Positions 45,279 to 52,512 of a stretch of 64,000 bases of DNA are shown here, in pieces. The first letter of the stretch is position 1, and every line of letters starts with the position of its first letter. Below the pieces are notes generated by a model. It was given only the letters and a program-made list of their open reading frames with translations, did not search any database and was not told the DNA's origin. The translations under genes and the position numbers were made by a program. Location: NCBI GenBank assembly GCA_963812335.1, contig CAWEUU010000002.1:1-64000 (forward strand). The letters are read 5' to 3'. The stretch is from VRUE01 sp963812335 (GTDB taxonomy: Bacteria; Actinomycetota; Thermoleophilia; Solirubrobacterales; 70-9).

Positions 45279-45533
45279 ATGAAGGTGGTCAAGGTCCGCC
45301 GGGTCGGCAACAGCAATGTGGTTTCGATACCGCGCGAGTTCGAGGCGCGCGGCTACGCCCCCGGAACGCCGGTGCTCGTCGAGGAGTTCGAGAACGGCGA
45401 GCTGCGGATCATGCCGACCGAGCAGGTGCGCGATCGGATTCGCGGCATCGGGAAGCGCGTGGTCGACGAGCACGCCGAGGCGCTGCAGATCCTTGCCGAG
45501 CACAATCCCGACGACGAGAGCGCCAAGCGGTAG
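45279..45533 (+). CDS. AbrB/MazE-type antitoxin
   Basis: 84 aa. VVKVRRVGNSNVVSIPREFEARGYAPGTPVLVEEFENGELRIMP is the swapped-hairpin AbrB/SpoVT DNA-binding domain; the C-terminal helix (VRDRIRGIGKRVVDEHAEALQILAEHNPD) would bind the toxin. The Doc-like toxin follows 11 bp downstream. The frame is open far upstream but the ATG with the preceding TATACT is the natural start. Confidence 0.88.
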   Translation: MKVVKVRRVGNSNVVSIPREFEARGYAPGTPVLVEEFENGELRIMPTEQVRDRIRGIGKRVVDEHAEALQILAEHNPDDESAKR

Positions 45534-45544
45534 ACGGGCCTCCG

Positions 45545-45943
45545 GTGGAGGAGAACGAGCCGGTCTATATCGAGCTCGCCGATGCGCTTGAGTTCTATGC
45601 CGCGATCATCGGTGGGACCACCGAAGGGGCCGCCGACCAGCTTCGCGATCAGGCCGGCCTCCAGGGCGCGCTGGGGCGGCCGCGCAATTACGCCCACTAC
45701 CAAGAAGCCGACATCGCGCTGCAGGCCGCGGCGCTTGCGCATGGCATCGCCGAGAGCCAGGCATTCATCGACGGAAACAAGCGCTTGGCGCTCGTTTCGA
45801 TGCTCACCTTTCTCGAGGTCAACGGCTTCGAGGTCAGCGCAACGGACCCCGAGCTCGCCGATTGGATCATCGGCTTGAGCGCCGGCACGACCCCCGAGGA
45901 GCTTGCGGAGCTGATCCGCCCGCGGCTGCGAGAAGTCAAGTAG
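45545..45943 (+). CDS. doc: Death-on-curing (Doc/Fic) family toxin with altered Fic motif
   Basis: 132 aa. LADALEFYAAIIGGT... and LRDQAGLQGALGRPRNYAHYQEADIALQAAALAHGIAESQAFIDGNKRLALVSMLTFLEVNGFEV match Doc proteins. The Fic core HxFx(D/E)GNxR reads QAFIDGNKR: the catalytic His is Gln. Doc normally phosphorylates EF-Tu. The protein may be inactive, or belong to a subfamily with altered chemistry. Paired with the AbrB-type antitoxin. Confidence 0.87.
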   Translation: MEENEPVYIELADALEFYAAIIGGTTEGAADQLRDQAGLQGALGRPRNYAHYQEADIALQAAALAHGIAESQAFIDGNKRLALVSMLTFLEVNGFEVSATDPELADWIIGLSAGTTPEELAELIRPRLREVK

Positions 45944-46018
45944 CCGCTCGCAGCAGCTGGACCCCGGCTGGATGGAGCTGCCGACGGAGGCGCCGCTCAA
46001 GGCAGATCGGCTCGCTCG

Positions 46019-46094
46019 TGCGCTCTTCGTCCGATGCCAGAGCGTGAGTGGCGACCGTCGACGCGCTCGCAACCAAGCGAAAGGGGGTATCCGG
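46019..46094 (-). repeat. Dispersed hairpin repeat, copy 4
   Basis: Reverse complement reads ...CCTTTCGCTTGGTTGCGAGC...CCACTCACGCTCTGGCATCGG... and matches copy 2 over ~70 bases. The terminal hairpin is GCGCTCT 46020-46026 / AGAGCGT 46039-46045 with TCGTCC in the loop, the same loop core as copy 1. Lies in the noncoding gap before rnhA. Confidence 0.65.
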
Positions 46095-46150
46095 TCTAGT
46101 GCCCGTGTGCGAGCGCGCTCCCGTCGTCCGTTAGGCAGACTACGGGCATC

Positions 46151-46630
46151 GTGGCTTCGCCCAGCAACCTCACTTACGACGTCTGGACCGACGGCGCCTG
46201 CGCCCACAAGACCAGCGGCGCCGGTGGGTACGGGGCGGTACTCGTTGCCCGCTGGGCCGATGGCAGCATCGCCAAGCAGTGGGAGGTCTTCGGCGGCGAG
46301 GCCGCGACCACGAACAACCGGATGGAGCTGATGGCGGTCGTCGCCGGATTGCGCGAATTGCCCGCGCCCGCGCGCGTTTGCATCCACATCGACTCCAGCT
46401 ACGTGATGGACGCCTTCGACCAGGGTTGGCTTGAGCGCTGGCAAAGCAACGGCTGGCGGACGTCGGGCAGAAAGCCGGTGAAGAACCGCGACCTGTGGGA
46501 GGAGCTGTTCACCGAGGTTGACCGTCACCAGGTTGACTGGGTGAAGGTCCCCGGTCACACCGGGGTCGAGTTGAACGAGCGCGCAGACGAACTCGCCTGC
46601 GCTCAGCGGGACGCCCACGCCCGGCGCTGA
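46151..46630 (+). CDS. rnhA: Ribonuclease HI
   Basis: 159 aa, GTG start. VWTDGACAHKTSGAGGYGAVLV (Asp), TNNRMELMAVVAGLREL (Glu), IHIDSSYVMDAFDQGWLERWQSNGWRTSGRKPVKNRDLWEEL (Asp and basic handle), VKVPGHTGVELNERADELA (His and Asp). Complete classical RNase HI. Convergent with the recombinase gene; a hairpin lies between. Confidence 0.94.
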   Translation: MASPSNLTYDVWTDGACAHKTSGAGGYGAVLVARWADGSIAKQWEVFGGEAATTNNRMELMAVVAGLRELPAPARVCIHIDSSYVMDAFDQGWLERWQSNGWRTSGRKPVKNRDLWEELFTEVDRHQVDWVKVPGHTGVELNERADELACAQRDAHARR

Positions 46631-46738
46631 GCGATTCGCTCCCACGGCCTCGATCCACTCGCGCCTCCCATGCGCGATTTGCGAGCGCGACGACTACCAG
46701 CTGTAGACATCGCAAAGGACGGCCGCAGCGGTCTCCGC

Positions 46739-46784
46739 GGCGCTCCGCAAGCTTCTCGCTCTTGCAAGACGAAGCGGGAGCGCC
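46739..46784. terminator. Stem-loop between convergent rnhA and recombinase genes
   Basis: GGCGCTCC 46739-46746 pairs with GGAGCGCC 46777-46784, and GCTTC pairs with GAAGC further in, separated by small bulges. A likely bidirectional terminator, though without a clear T-run. Confidence 0.45.
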
Positions 46785-46819
46785 GTTCCTGACGCCCCCG
46801 CCGTCGCCGCGTCGGGTGC

Positions 46820-47521
46820 CTAAAGCCGCAGGCCTGCGCTGGCCGGCATCATCGGCGCGCGCCTCTCATGAACGGCCGCGATGATCTCCTCGGTGTCGAT
46901 GCCTTGTAGGTAGATGCTGGTCGTGCCGAGGTTGGCGTGACCCAGCTGCCGCTGGATGATGTTGAGCGGCACGCCCTCGCGGGCCAGCTCAATCGCATGC
47001 GCATGACGGAGTTGGTGCGGCGCGAACCGGCGCCTCACCCCCGCACGGGCGGCAAGCTTGCGGAACTCGACCCGGACCCCGGCGGCAGACCAGGGCCGAC
47101 CGCGCGTCGGACCGTCGATCACGCAGAACAGCGGGCCGACGGGCAGCCGCTCACGGTCGGCCAGCCAAGGGCGGAGTTGCTCGAAGCCCCACTCGTCCAT
47201 GCCGACCTCCCGCCGGCGACCGCCCTTGCCGCGGCGGACGAGGATAGAGCCACGGTGCGGGTCGAGATCGCGCTCGCTGAGCGCCAGTGCCTCCTGGATG
47301 CGAAGCCCGCCACGCCAAAGGACGACGATCACGGCGCGCAGGCGAGCGCCGTGACGACCACCTCCAACCTGGCGCATCACGCCGACGATCTCCTCGACCG
47401 TCGGCGGGTCGGCCGGGTAGCGTCTCCCCTTGTTGCGGGGCGGTCGTCCAGCGTGGTAGCCGGGCATCGTCGCCGGCGAGCGGCGGCGTCCGGCGGAGTC
47501 GAGAACAGGGGATGTGGTCAT
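46820..47521 (-). CDS. Tyrosine recombinase/integrase, short form without arm-binding domain
   Basis: 233 aa from ATG 47521, with AGGAGG eight bases upstream. Catalytic set: Arg in VVLWRGGLRIQEALALSERDLD, HxxR in RFAPHQLRHAHAIELAREGVPLN, His in QRQLGHANLGTTSIYLQ with the nucleophile Tyr in SIYLQG. The N-terminus before the catalytic domain is only ~50 residues, so the usual SAM-like core-binding domain is missing or reduced. Could mobilise parts of this accessory region; att sites were not found. Confidence 0.88.
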   Translation of the reverse strand: MTTSPVLDSAGRRRSPATMPGYHAGRPPRNKGRRYPADPPTVEEIVGVMRQVGGGRHGARLRAVIVVLWRGGLRIQEALALSERDLDPHRGSILVRRGKGGRRREVGMDEWGFEQLRPWLADRERLPVGPLFCVIDGPTRGRPWSAAGVRVEFRKLAARAGVRRRFAPHQLRHAHAIELAREGVPLNIIQRQLGHANLGTTSIYLQGIDTEEIIAAVHERRAPMMPASAGLRL

Positions 47522-47644
47522 GGAACCCTCCTGGGGTCTCACAGCTTGCAGGGGCCGTTGGCCTACCACGCCCAGCGCGCAAATCCAGGCATTTCGCTCG
47601 TAAATCGCGCTGCTGTCGCGCTGGGGCGCTACCCTGGGGTCACT

Positions 47645-47812
47645 GTGAAGCATTCGGCCCTGAGCACGATCCCGACTCCGGAGAAGCCGGCGCTGAGCGA
47701 CGAGCAGCGCGCCGAGCGGCTGCGGCTGCTCGCTGACCGTCTGCGCAGGCCGGACGGGCTGGACCGCGACACGCTCAAACACGTCGAGCAGCTGACCGAC
47801 ACGGAGCGGTAA
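47645..47812 (+). CDS. Small antitoxin-like protein upstream of a PIN toxin
   Basis: 55 aa from GTG 47645. KHSALSTIPTPEKPALSDEQRAERLRLL...LKHVEQL is a short, charged, helical protein ending 7 bp before a PIN-domain gene. Position and size suggest the antitoxin; no defined family is visible. Confidence 0.6.
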   Translation: MKHSALSTIPTPEKPALSDEQRAERLRLLADRLRRPDGLDRDTLKHVEQLTDTER

Positions 47813-47819
47813 TCACGCG

Positions 47820-48260
47820 GTGAATGCCGTCGAGTTCCTGCGCGGCGACGCCCCGTTCATTGCCGACACTTCGGCATGGTGGCGGGCCGCATCGCTCCCC
47901 AGCGAGCTCAGCACCCTTCTTCAAGCAGCGATCGTCGACGATCGGCTGTGGATCACGCCGATCGTGCGGATGGAGATCCTCTACTCCGCGCGCAGCGCCT
48001 CCGAGTACGTTGAGCTCGAGAGCGAGCTCGACGCACTGCGGATCGTTCGCAACGATCGCGCTGTGACCGACGCCGCGATGTACGCGCTCGGCGAGTTGGC
48101 CGAGCGCAGCGACGGATACCACCGCGTGCCGCCCACCGACGCGCTGATAGCCGCCGCCGCGGCCGAGCACGGCGCTATCGCGGTGCTCCACCGCGATGCG
48201 CACTTCGACAGGCTCGCTGCGGTTCTGACATTCCAGGGCGTCCAGCTCCCAGGGTCCTGA
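47820..48260 (+). CDS. vapC: PIN-domain ribonuclease toxin (VapC family)
   Basis: 146 aa, GTG start. APFIADTSAWWRAASLPSELS (Asp), LWITPIVRMEILYSARSASEY (Glu), VPPTDALIAAAAAEHGAIAVLHRDAHFDRLA (acidic pair) complete a PIN active site. WWRA after the first Asp is a known VapC variant. Paired with the 55-aa antitoxin-like protein. Confidence 0.9.
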   Translation: MNAVEFLRGDAPFIADTSAWWRAASLPSELSTLLQAAIVDDRLWITPIVRMEILYSARSASEYVELESELDALRIVRNDRAVTDAAMYALGELAERSDGYHRVPPTDALIAAAAAEHGAIAVLHRDAHFDRLAAVLTFQGVQLPGS

Positions 48261-48424
48261 CCTCGCCCCCGGTCCTCCTCCGTGCAGAAAGCCGAGGTCA
48301 AACCACAAGGTGCCCGAGCATCGCGCAAGGCAGGAGCCGGCGCGGGCGTCAATCCAGGTCGAGCGCTCGACTGAGGCCCAGGCCAGATACCAGGAGGAGG
48401 AGCCGAGGATAGGGAGGCGCGACG

Positions 48425-48709
48425 CTACTCGTTCTGAGAGTTCCAGTAGGCCTCTGCCTCCGCCTCCATGGCGGAGAGGCGGGAGTAATAGTCGGGGAAC
48501 TCGTTGAGGTGCGCTCGGGCGATCTTGCCGGTCACGACGATGTCGTCGTCGGTGACGTTGGTCTCGGGATCCTGCGTGCCGTGCTCGAGCTCTACGTCCA
48601 TCCCCATCCGAAACTGCTCGACATCGAAGCTCGACGAGGTCCAGTCGATCCCGATGCGCTCACCGGTGGAGCGAGCCTCCTCGGCCGTGAAACGGGCGTT
48701 CTCGCTCAT
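48425..48709 (-). CDS. DUF5661-like small protein
   Basis: 94 aa. FTAEEARSTGERIGIDW...FDVEQFRMGMDVELEHGTQDPETNVTDDDIVVTGKIARAHLNEFPDYYSRL is a highly characteristic block of a small conserved protein family (I recall it as DUF5661; unverified). Function unknown. It marks the return from the accessory region to more typical sequence. Confidence 0.75.
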   Translation of the reverse strand: MSENARFTAEEARSTGERIGIDWTSSSFDVEQFRMGMDVELEHGTQDPETNVTDDDIVVTGKIARAHLNEFPDYYSRLSAMEAEAEAYWNSQNE

Positions 48710-48872
48710 GCCCCGAAGGATACGCTCAGTTGAGCAGCGCGACTGCGACCAGAGCGAGAGAGGCTGCGACGCGGACTACGGTGACGAGTCGGCGGGACGA
48801 TGTGCGAGCAGGCGGCTGTCCTGCCGCTGCTCGCGCGAAGCGGGAACTGCTCAGTGTGAGATATTGAGGCTG

Positions 48873-49685
48873 GTGAAGCTGGGCGTACAGGTCAATCCGG
48901 AATGGGTCGCCGGACACCTCGACGATCCGGCGGTGCGGGTGGTGGAGGTGGATGTGGGCGCCGGCGCCTACGACGAGGGCCACATCCCCGGCGCCGTCCT
49001 CTGGGACGCCTACCGGGACCTGCGCCATCCCGACTACACGCCGATCGAGCCGGACGAGCTCGACGCGGTTCTTTCGCGGTCGGGGATAACGCCTGAGAGC
49101 ACCGTTGTCTTCTACGGATATGCGCCGTATCTCGGCTTCTGGCTGATGGACCGTCACGGCCACGAGCGCATCCGGTTGATGGATGGCCCGCGCGAGAGGT
49201 GGGTGGACGCCGGCTACTCCTGGAGCAGCGAGGTCCCGGAGCCGGCATCGACCTCCTATGTGCGCCTGGGCGAGAAGCCCGAGTTGCTGGTCCGGCGGCA
49301 GGAGCTACAGGAGGTGGTCGGGGATCGGGGGACGGTGATCCTGGACGTGCGCTCAAAGGAGGAGTTCGGCGGCGAGCGGTTTTGGCCCTCTGGCGCCACC
49401 GAGGGGGCCGGGCGCGCGGGCCACATCCCGGGCGCCGTTCACGTTCCCGTCGACCTGGCACGCCGGGAGGACGGCTCTTTGGCCGACGGCGAGCAACTGC
49501 TGCGGGCCTGCGAAGGCCTGGGATTGGAGCCCGGCCAGAGGGTGGTCACCTACTGCACGATCGGGAACCGGGCAAGCGTGGTCGCGTTTGCGCTGAAGGA
49601 GCAGCTGGGATACCCGGAGGTCGCCGTCTACTACGGTTCATGGTCCGAGTGGGGGAGCCTGCCGGACACCCCGGTCGAGACCTGA
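48873..49685 (+). CDS. Two-domain rhodanese-type sulfurtransferase
   Basis: 270 aa from GTG 48873; TTG 48864 in the same frame is possible. Two rhodanese domains: the first (VRVVEVDVGAGAYDEGHIPGAVLWD...VVFYGYAPYLGFW) has no active-site Cys; the second (VILDVRSKEEF...AGHIPGAVHVPVD...VVTYCTIGNRAS) has Cys in the loop CTIGNR. This is the thiosulfate/3-mercaptopyruvate sulfurtransferase arrangement. On the minus strand just upstream (48726-48860) is an open hydrophobic frame without a start, ending VRVAASLALVAVALLN. Confidence 0.9.
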   Translation: MKLGVQVNPEWVAGHLDDPAVRVVEVDVGAGAYDEGHIPGAVLWDAYRDLRHPDYTPIEPDELDAVLSRSGITPESTVVFYGYAPYLGFWLMDRHGHERIRLMDGPRERWVDAGYSWSSEVPEPASTSYVRLGEKPELLVRRQELQEVVGDRGTVILDVRSKEEFGGERFWPSGATEGAGRAGHIPGAVHVPVDLARREDGSLADGEQLLRACEGLGLEPGQRVVTYCTIGNRASVVAFALKEQLGYPEVAVYYGSWSEWGSLPDTPVET

Positions 49686-49744
49686 CCGGCCCTGACACGT
49701 GCGAAGCAGGGCGACCAGCGACGAAATGGGGAGATAGTCGGGGA

Positions 49745-50518
49745 ATGATTCAGGTAGACGTGACGATGAGAGGCGACGTCCCGGATGGGGCGCGCGAGCA
49801 TGCGGAGGAGAAGGTCGGGGCGCTGGACCGGCTCGTCGACATCCCGGTCCTCGGGGCTCGAGTGGTGCTCGTCCAGGAAGCGAACCCGCGGATCGAGCGC
49901 TCCGCCCGGGCCGAGTGCGAGCTCGACCTGAATGGCCAGATGATCCGGGCGAAGGTCGCCGACCTCGACCCGATCGCGGCGGTCAACAGCCTCACTCAGC
50001 GGCTCGAGCGGCAGCTGCGGAGCTTCGTCGACCGTCGCACCGACCGGGCCCGCCGTCCGACCGAGCGCGAGGCGGGCGAGTGGCGGCATTCCAGCTTTGC
50101 CACCGACCGTCCCGACTACTTCCCGCGACCGCCTGAGGAGCGGGAGATAGTCCGCCGTAAGACCTTCGCCACCGACCCGCTCACCCCCGCCGAGGCCGCC
50201 GAGGAGATGGAGTTCCTCGATCACGACTTCTACCTGTTCAGCGAGGGCGAGACCGGCGCCGACGCGGTCGCCTACCACCGCGATGACGGCCGACTCGGCG
50301 TTATCGGACCGAGCGGGATCGGCTGGTCGGGCGAGAGCGCTGGGATAGTCCACGAGGAGAGCCGGATGAGCGGGCCGACCAAGCTAGAGGATGCGGTAGC
50401 GGAGATGAATGTCCTCAACCATCGGTTCATGTACTTCACCGATGCCGCGAGCGGCCGCGGCAACGTGATCTACATGCGCTACGACGGCCACTACGGCCTG
50501 ATCGAGTCGGCCCGGTAG
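49745..50518 (+). CDS. Long-form ribosome hibernation factor-like protein (S30AE N-domain, two C-terminal repeats)
   Basis: 257 aa from ATG 49745, which gives the S30AE-like start IQVDVTMRGDVPDGAREHAEEKVGALDRLVDIPVLGARVVLVQE. After a basic linker come two copies of the C-terminal S30AE_C-type domain: KTFATDPLTPAEAAEEMEFLDHDFYLFSEGETGADAVAYHRDDGRLGVI and PTKLEDAVAEMNVLNHRFMYFTDAASGRGNVIYMRYDGHYGLI. Long HPFs normally carry one such domain and use it to form 100S dimers; a doubled tail is unusual. The window also has a short HPF (12192). Confidence 0.85.
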   Translation: MIQVDVTMRGDVPDGAREHAEEKVGALDRLVDIPVLGARVVLVQEANPRIERSARAECELDLNGQMIRAKVADLDPIAAVNSLTQRLERQLRSFVDRRTDRARRPTEREAGEWRHSSFATDRPDYFPRPPEEREIVRRKTFATDPLTPAEAAEEMEFLDHDFYLFSEGETGADAVAYHRDDGRLGVIGPSGIGWSGESAGIVHEESRMSGPTKLEDAVAEMNVLNHRFMYFTDAASGRGNVIYMRYDGHYGLIESAR

Positions 50519-50634
50519 CGGGCAGCGGGAGGGGTGCGCCGGGTCAGCCTCCGACCGGTCGCATCGGGGGGAACTCCGCTGTCGAAGTGCGCGTTCCCCT
50601 CGGACAGGATGTGGATCTCGCTGATCTATAAGCA

Positions 50635-50662
50635 TTCGCTAGTAATTCGCTAAGCTTTCGCT
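50635..50662 (+). promoter_or_regulatory. Three direct repeats TTCGCT at 11-base spacing upstream of ftsE
   Basis: TTCGCT occurs at 50635, 50646 and 50657, so three times one helical turn apart. A TGCGCA...TGCGCA inverted pair (50685-50704) follows. These look like a binding site for a regulator of ftsEX; factor unknown. The remainder of the 223-bp gap 50519-50741 shows nothing else. Confidence 0.4.
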
Positions 50663-50741
50663 CGTCATCTGCTGGGCGGGGTGTTGCGCACGATTCGGTG
50701 CGCAGGAGTCACCCTGTAGCTGCAGAAGGACCCCGCGACCT

Positions 50742-51587
50742 ATGGCCATGGGAAGAAAGAAGAAGAGCAAGAGCGAGGCGCCCGCGCCTCGCAATCGCAA
50801 GGGCGGCGCGCCGATCATCGATCTGCGCGACGTGACCAAGGTCTATCCGGGCGGCCACATGGCGCTCGACAGGGTCTCGCTGGCGGTCGACCGCGGCGAG
50901 TTCGTCTTCCTCGTCGGCCCGACCGGCTGCGGCAAGTCGACCCTGATCAAGATGCTGATCCGCGAGCTCGCCGCGACCGACGGCAGCGTCCGCATCGCCG
51001 GCCGCGACATCGGCGCGATGCCAGAGAAGAAAATCCCGCAGCTGCGGCGCAACATCGGCACCGTCTTCCAGGACTTCAAGCTGCTGCCCGACCGCACCGT
51101 CTTCGACAACGTCGCCTACGCGCTCCAGGTGCTCGGCGCCCACCGCGGCGAAATCCGCCGTCAGGTGCCGGAGATCCTGCGCCTGGTCGGCCTCTCGACC
51201 AAGTTGAACAGCTATCCCGACGAGCTCTCCGGCGGCGAGCAGCAGCGCGTCTCGATCGCCCGTGCCTTCGTCAACCACCCGCCGCTGCTGCTCGCCGACG
51301 AGCCCAGCGGCAACCTCGATCCGGTCACCTCGATCGGCGTGATGCAGCTGCTCTACCGGATCAACAAGACCGGCACGACGGTCGTCGTCGTCACCCACGA
51401 TCGCGAGATGGTCGACAACATGCGCCGCCGCGTGATCGAGCTCTACGAGGGCCGCGTCGTCCGCGACGAGGTCAGCGGCGGCTACACCGAGGAGTCGACC
51501 TCGGAGTTCGGCCTGCGGATGCGGGCCGAGATGGGCGTCGCCCCCGAGGGGCAGACCAACGGCCACGCCAACGAGTCGCTCTTCTAG
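50742..51587 (+). CDS. ftsE: Cell division ATP-binding protein FtsE
   Basis: 281 aa. A basic N-terminal extension (GRKKKSKSEAPAPRNRKGG) precedes the ABC ATPase: Walker A GPTGCGKSTLIKML, Q-loop VFQDFKLLPDRTVFDNVA, signature ELSGGEQQRVSIARAF, Walker B LLLADEPSGNLDP, H-loop VVVTHD. FtsE and FtsX link the divisome to peptidoglycan hydrolases. ATG 50742 is preferred; ATG 50748 also exists. ftsX follows directly with no gap. Confidence 0.95.
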   Translation: MAMGRKKKSKSEAPAPRNRKGGAPIIDLRDVTKVYPGGHMALDRVSLAVDRGEFVFLVGPTGCGKSTLIKMLIRELAATDGSVRIAGRDIGAMPEKKIPQLRRNIGTVFQDFKLLPDRTVFDNVAYALQVLGAHRGEIRRQVPEILRLVGLSTKLNSYPDELSGGEQQRVSIARAFVNHPPLLLADEPSGNLDPVTSIGVMQLLYRINKTGTTVVVVTHDREMVDNMRRRVIELYEGRVVRDEVSGGYTEESTSEFGLRMRAEMGVAPEGQTNGHANESLF

Positions 51588-52505
51588 ATGTCCAGACTGC
51601 TCTTCTTCACCCAGGAGGCCTTCCGCGCGCTGCGCCGCAACGGCGCCCCGAGCATGGCCGCGGTCGTGACCACGGTCGTCACCGTGATTCTGCTCGGCGT
51701 CCTGATCCCGGTCTTCCAGACGACCCAGGCCAAGAGCGACCAGGTGCGCGACAGCCTCGAGTTCCGGGTGGCGATCTATGACGACGCGACGCGGGCCGAG
51801 ATCGGCGCGCTCGATCGCGAGTTGCGCGAAATCCCCAACGTCGAGTCGGTCAACTTCATCACCAAGGGCGAGGCGCTGGCCGAACTGCGCGAGGACCTCG
51901 GCAAGGAGAAGAGCGGCGAACTGCTGACCCAGCTCAAGTCGAACCCGCTGCCGGCCAACTTCCAGGTCAAGGCCGACGACGCCGCCAATCTCGACGCGGT
52001 GCGCGCCGCGGTCACCCCGCCGGGCGCCAGCGGCAAGCCGCAGCCGATCTCACCGATCGTCCAGGAGGTCTTCGACCGCCAGGAAGACTCGCGCAAGATC
52101 GAGCAGGTGACGAGCGCCCTGAAGATCGTCCTGACCGTGATCACGGCGCTGCTGATCGTCGCCTCGCTGATGCTGGTCGGCAACACGATCCGGCTATCGA
52201 TCTACACCCGACGCCGCGAGGTCGAGGTGATGCGCTTGGTCGGCGCGACGCGCTGGTTCATCCGCTGGCCTTTCATGATCGAGGGCGTGGTCGTCGGCTT
52301 CTTCGGCGGCCTGGTGGCCATACTTATCCTGTGGCTGGGCAAGCTCACGATCGTCGACCCGCTGAGCGACAGCATTGGCTTCCTCGCTGCGCAGAACAGC
52401 ACGACGCTGTCCTTCCCGGCGCTGGTCGCGATTCTCTTCGCCGCCGCCGTGATCGTTTCGGCGATCGGCTCCGGCGTCACCCTGCGCCGCTTCCTCAAGG
52501 TCTGA
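51588..52505 (+). CDS. ftsX: Cell division protein FtsX
   Basis: 305 aa. TM1 (AAVVTTVVTVILLGVLIPVFQTT), extracellular domain with DEVRDSLEFRVAIYDDATRAEIGALDRELREIPNVESVNFITKGEAL-type FtsX_ECD segment, then three further TM helices (IVLTVITALLIVASLMLVGN, FMIEGVVVGFFGGLVAILIL, LVAILFAAAVIVSAIGSGV). The RREVEVMRLVGATRWFIRWPF loop is typical of FtsX permeases. Starts one base after the ftsE stop. Confidence 0.95.
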   Translation: MSRLLFFTQEAFRALRRNGAPSMAAVVTTVVTVILLGVLIPVFQTTQAKSDQVRDSLEFRVAIYDDATRAEIGALDRELREIPNVESVNFITKGEALAELREDLGKEKSGELLTQLKSNPLPANFQVKADDAANLDAVRAAVTPPGASGKPQPISPIVQEVFDRQEDSRKIEQVTSALKIVLTVITALLIVASLMLVGNTIRLSIYTRRREVEVMRLVGATRWFIRWPFMIEGVVVGFFGGLVAILILWLGKLTIVDPLSDSIGFLAAQNSTTLSFPALVAILFAAAVIVSAIGSGVTLRRFLKV

Positions 52506-52512
52506 TCCTCAA

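Noticed and set aside
35168..48260. Integron cassette array
   Set aside because: Gene content (TA modules, GNATs, small unknown genes, tyrosine recombinase) is cassette-like and GTTAGGC occurs at 46130, but no paired RYYYAAC/GTTRRRY attC sites were found, genes lie on both strands, and the recombinase shows no visible IntI-specific insertion.
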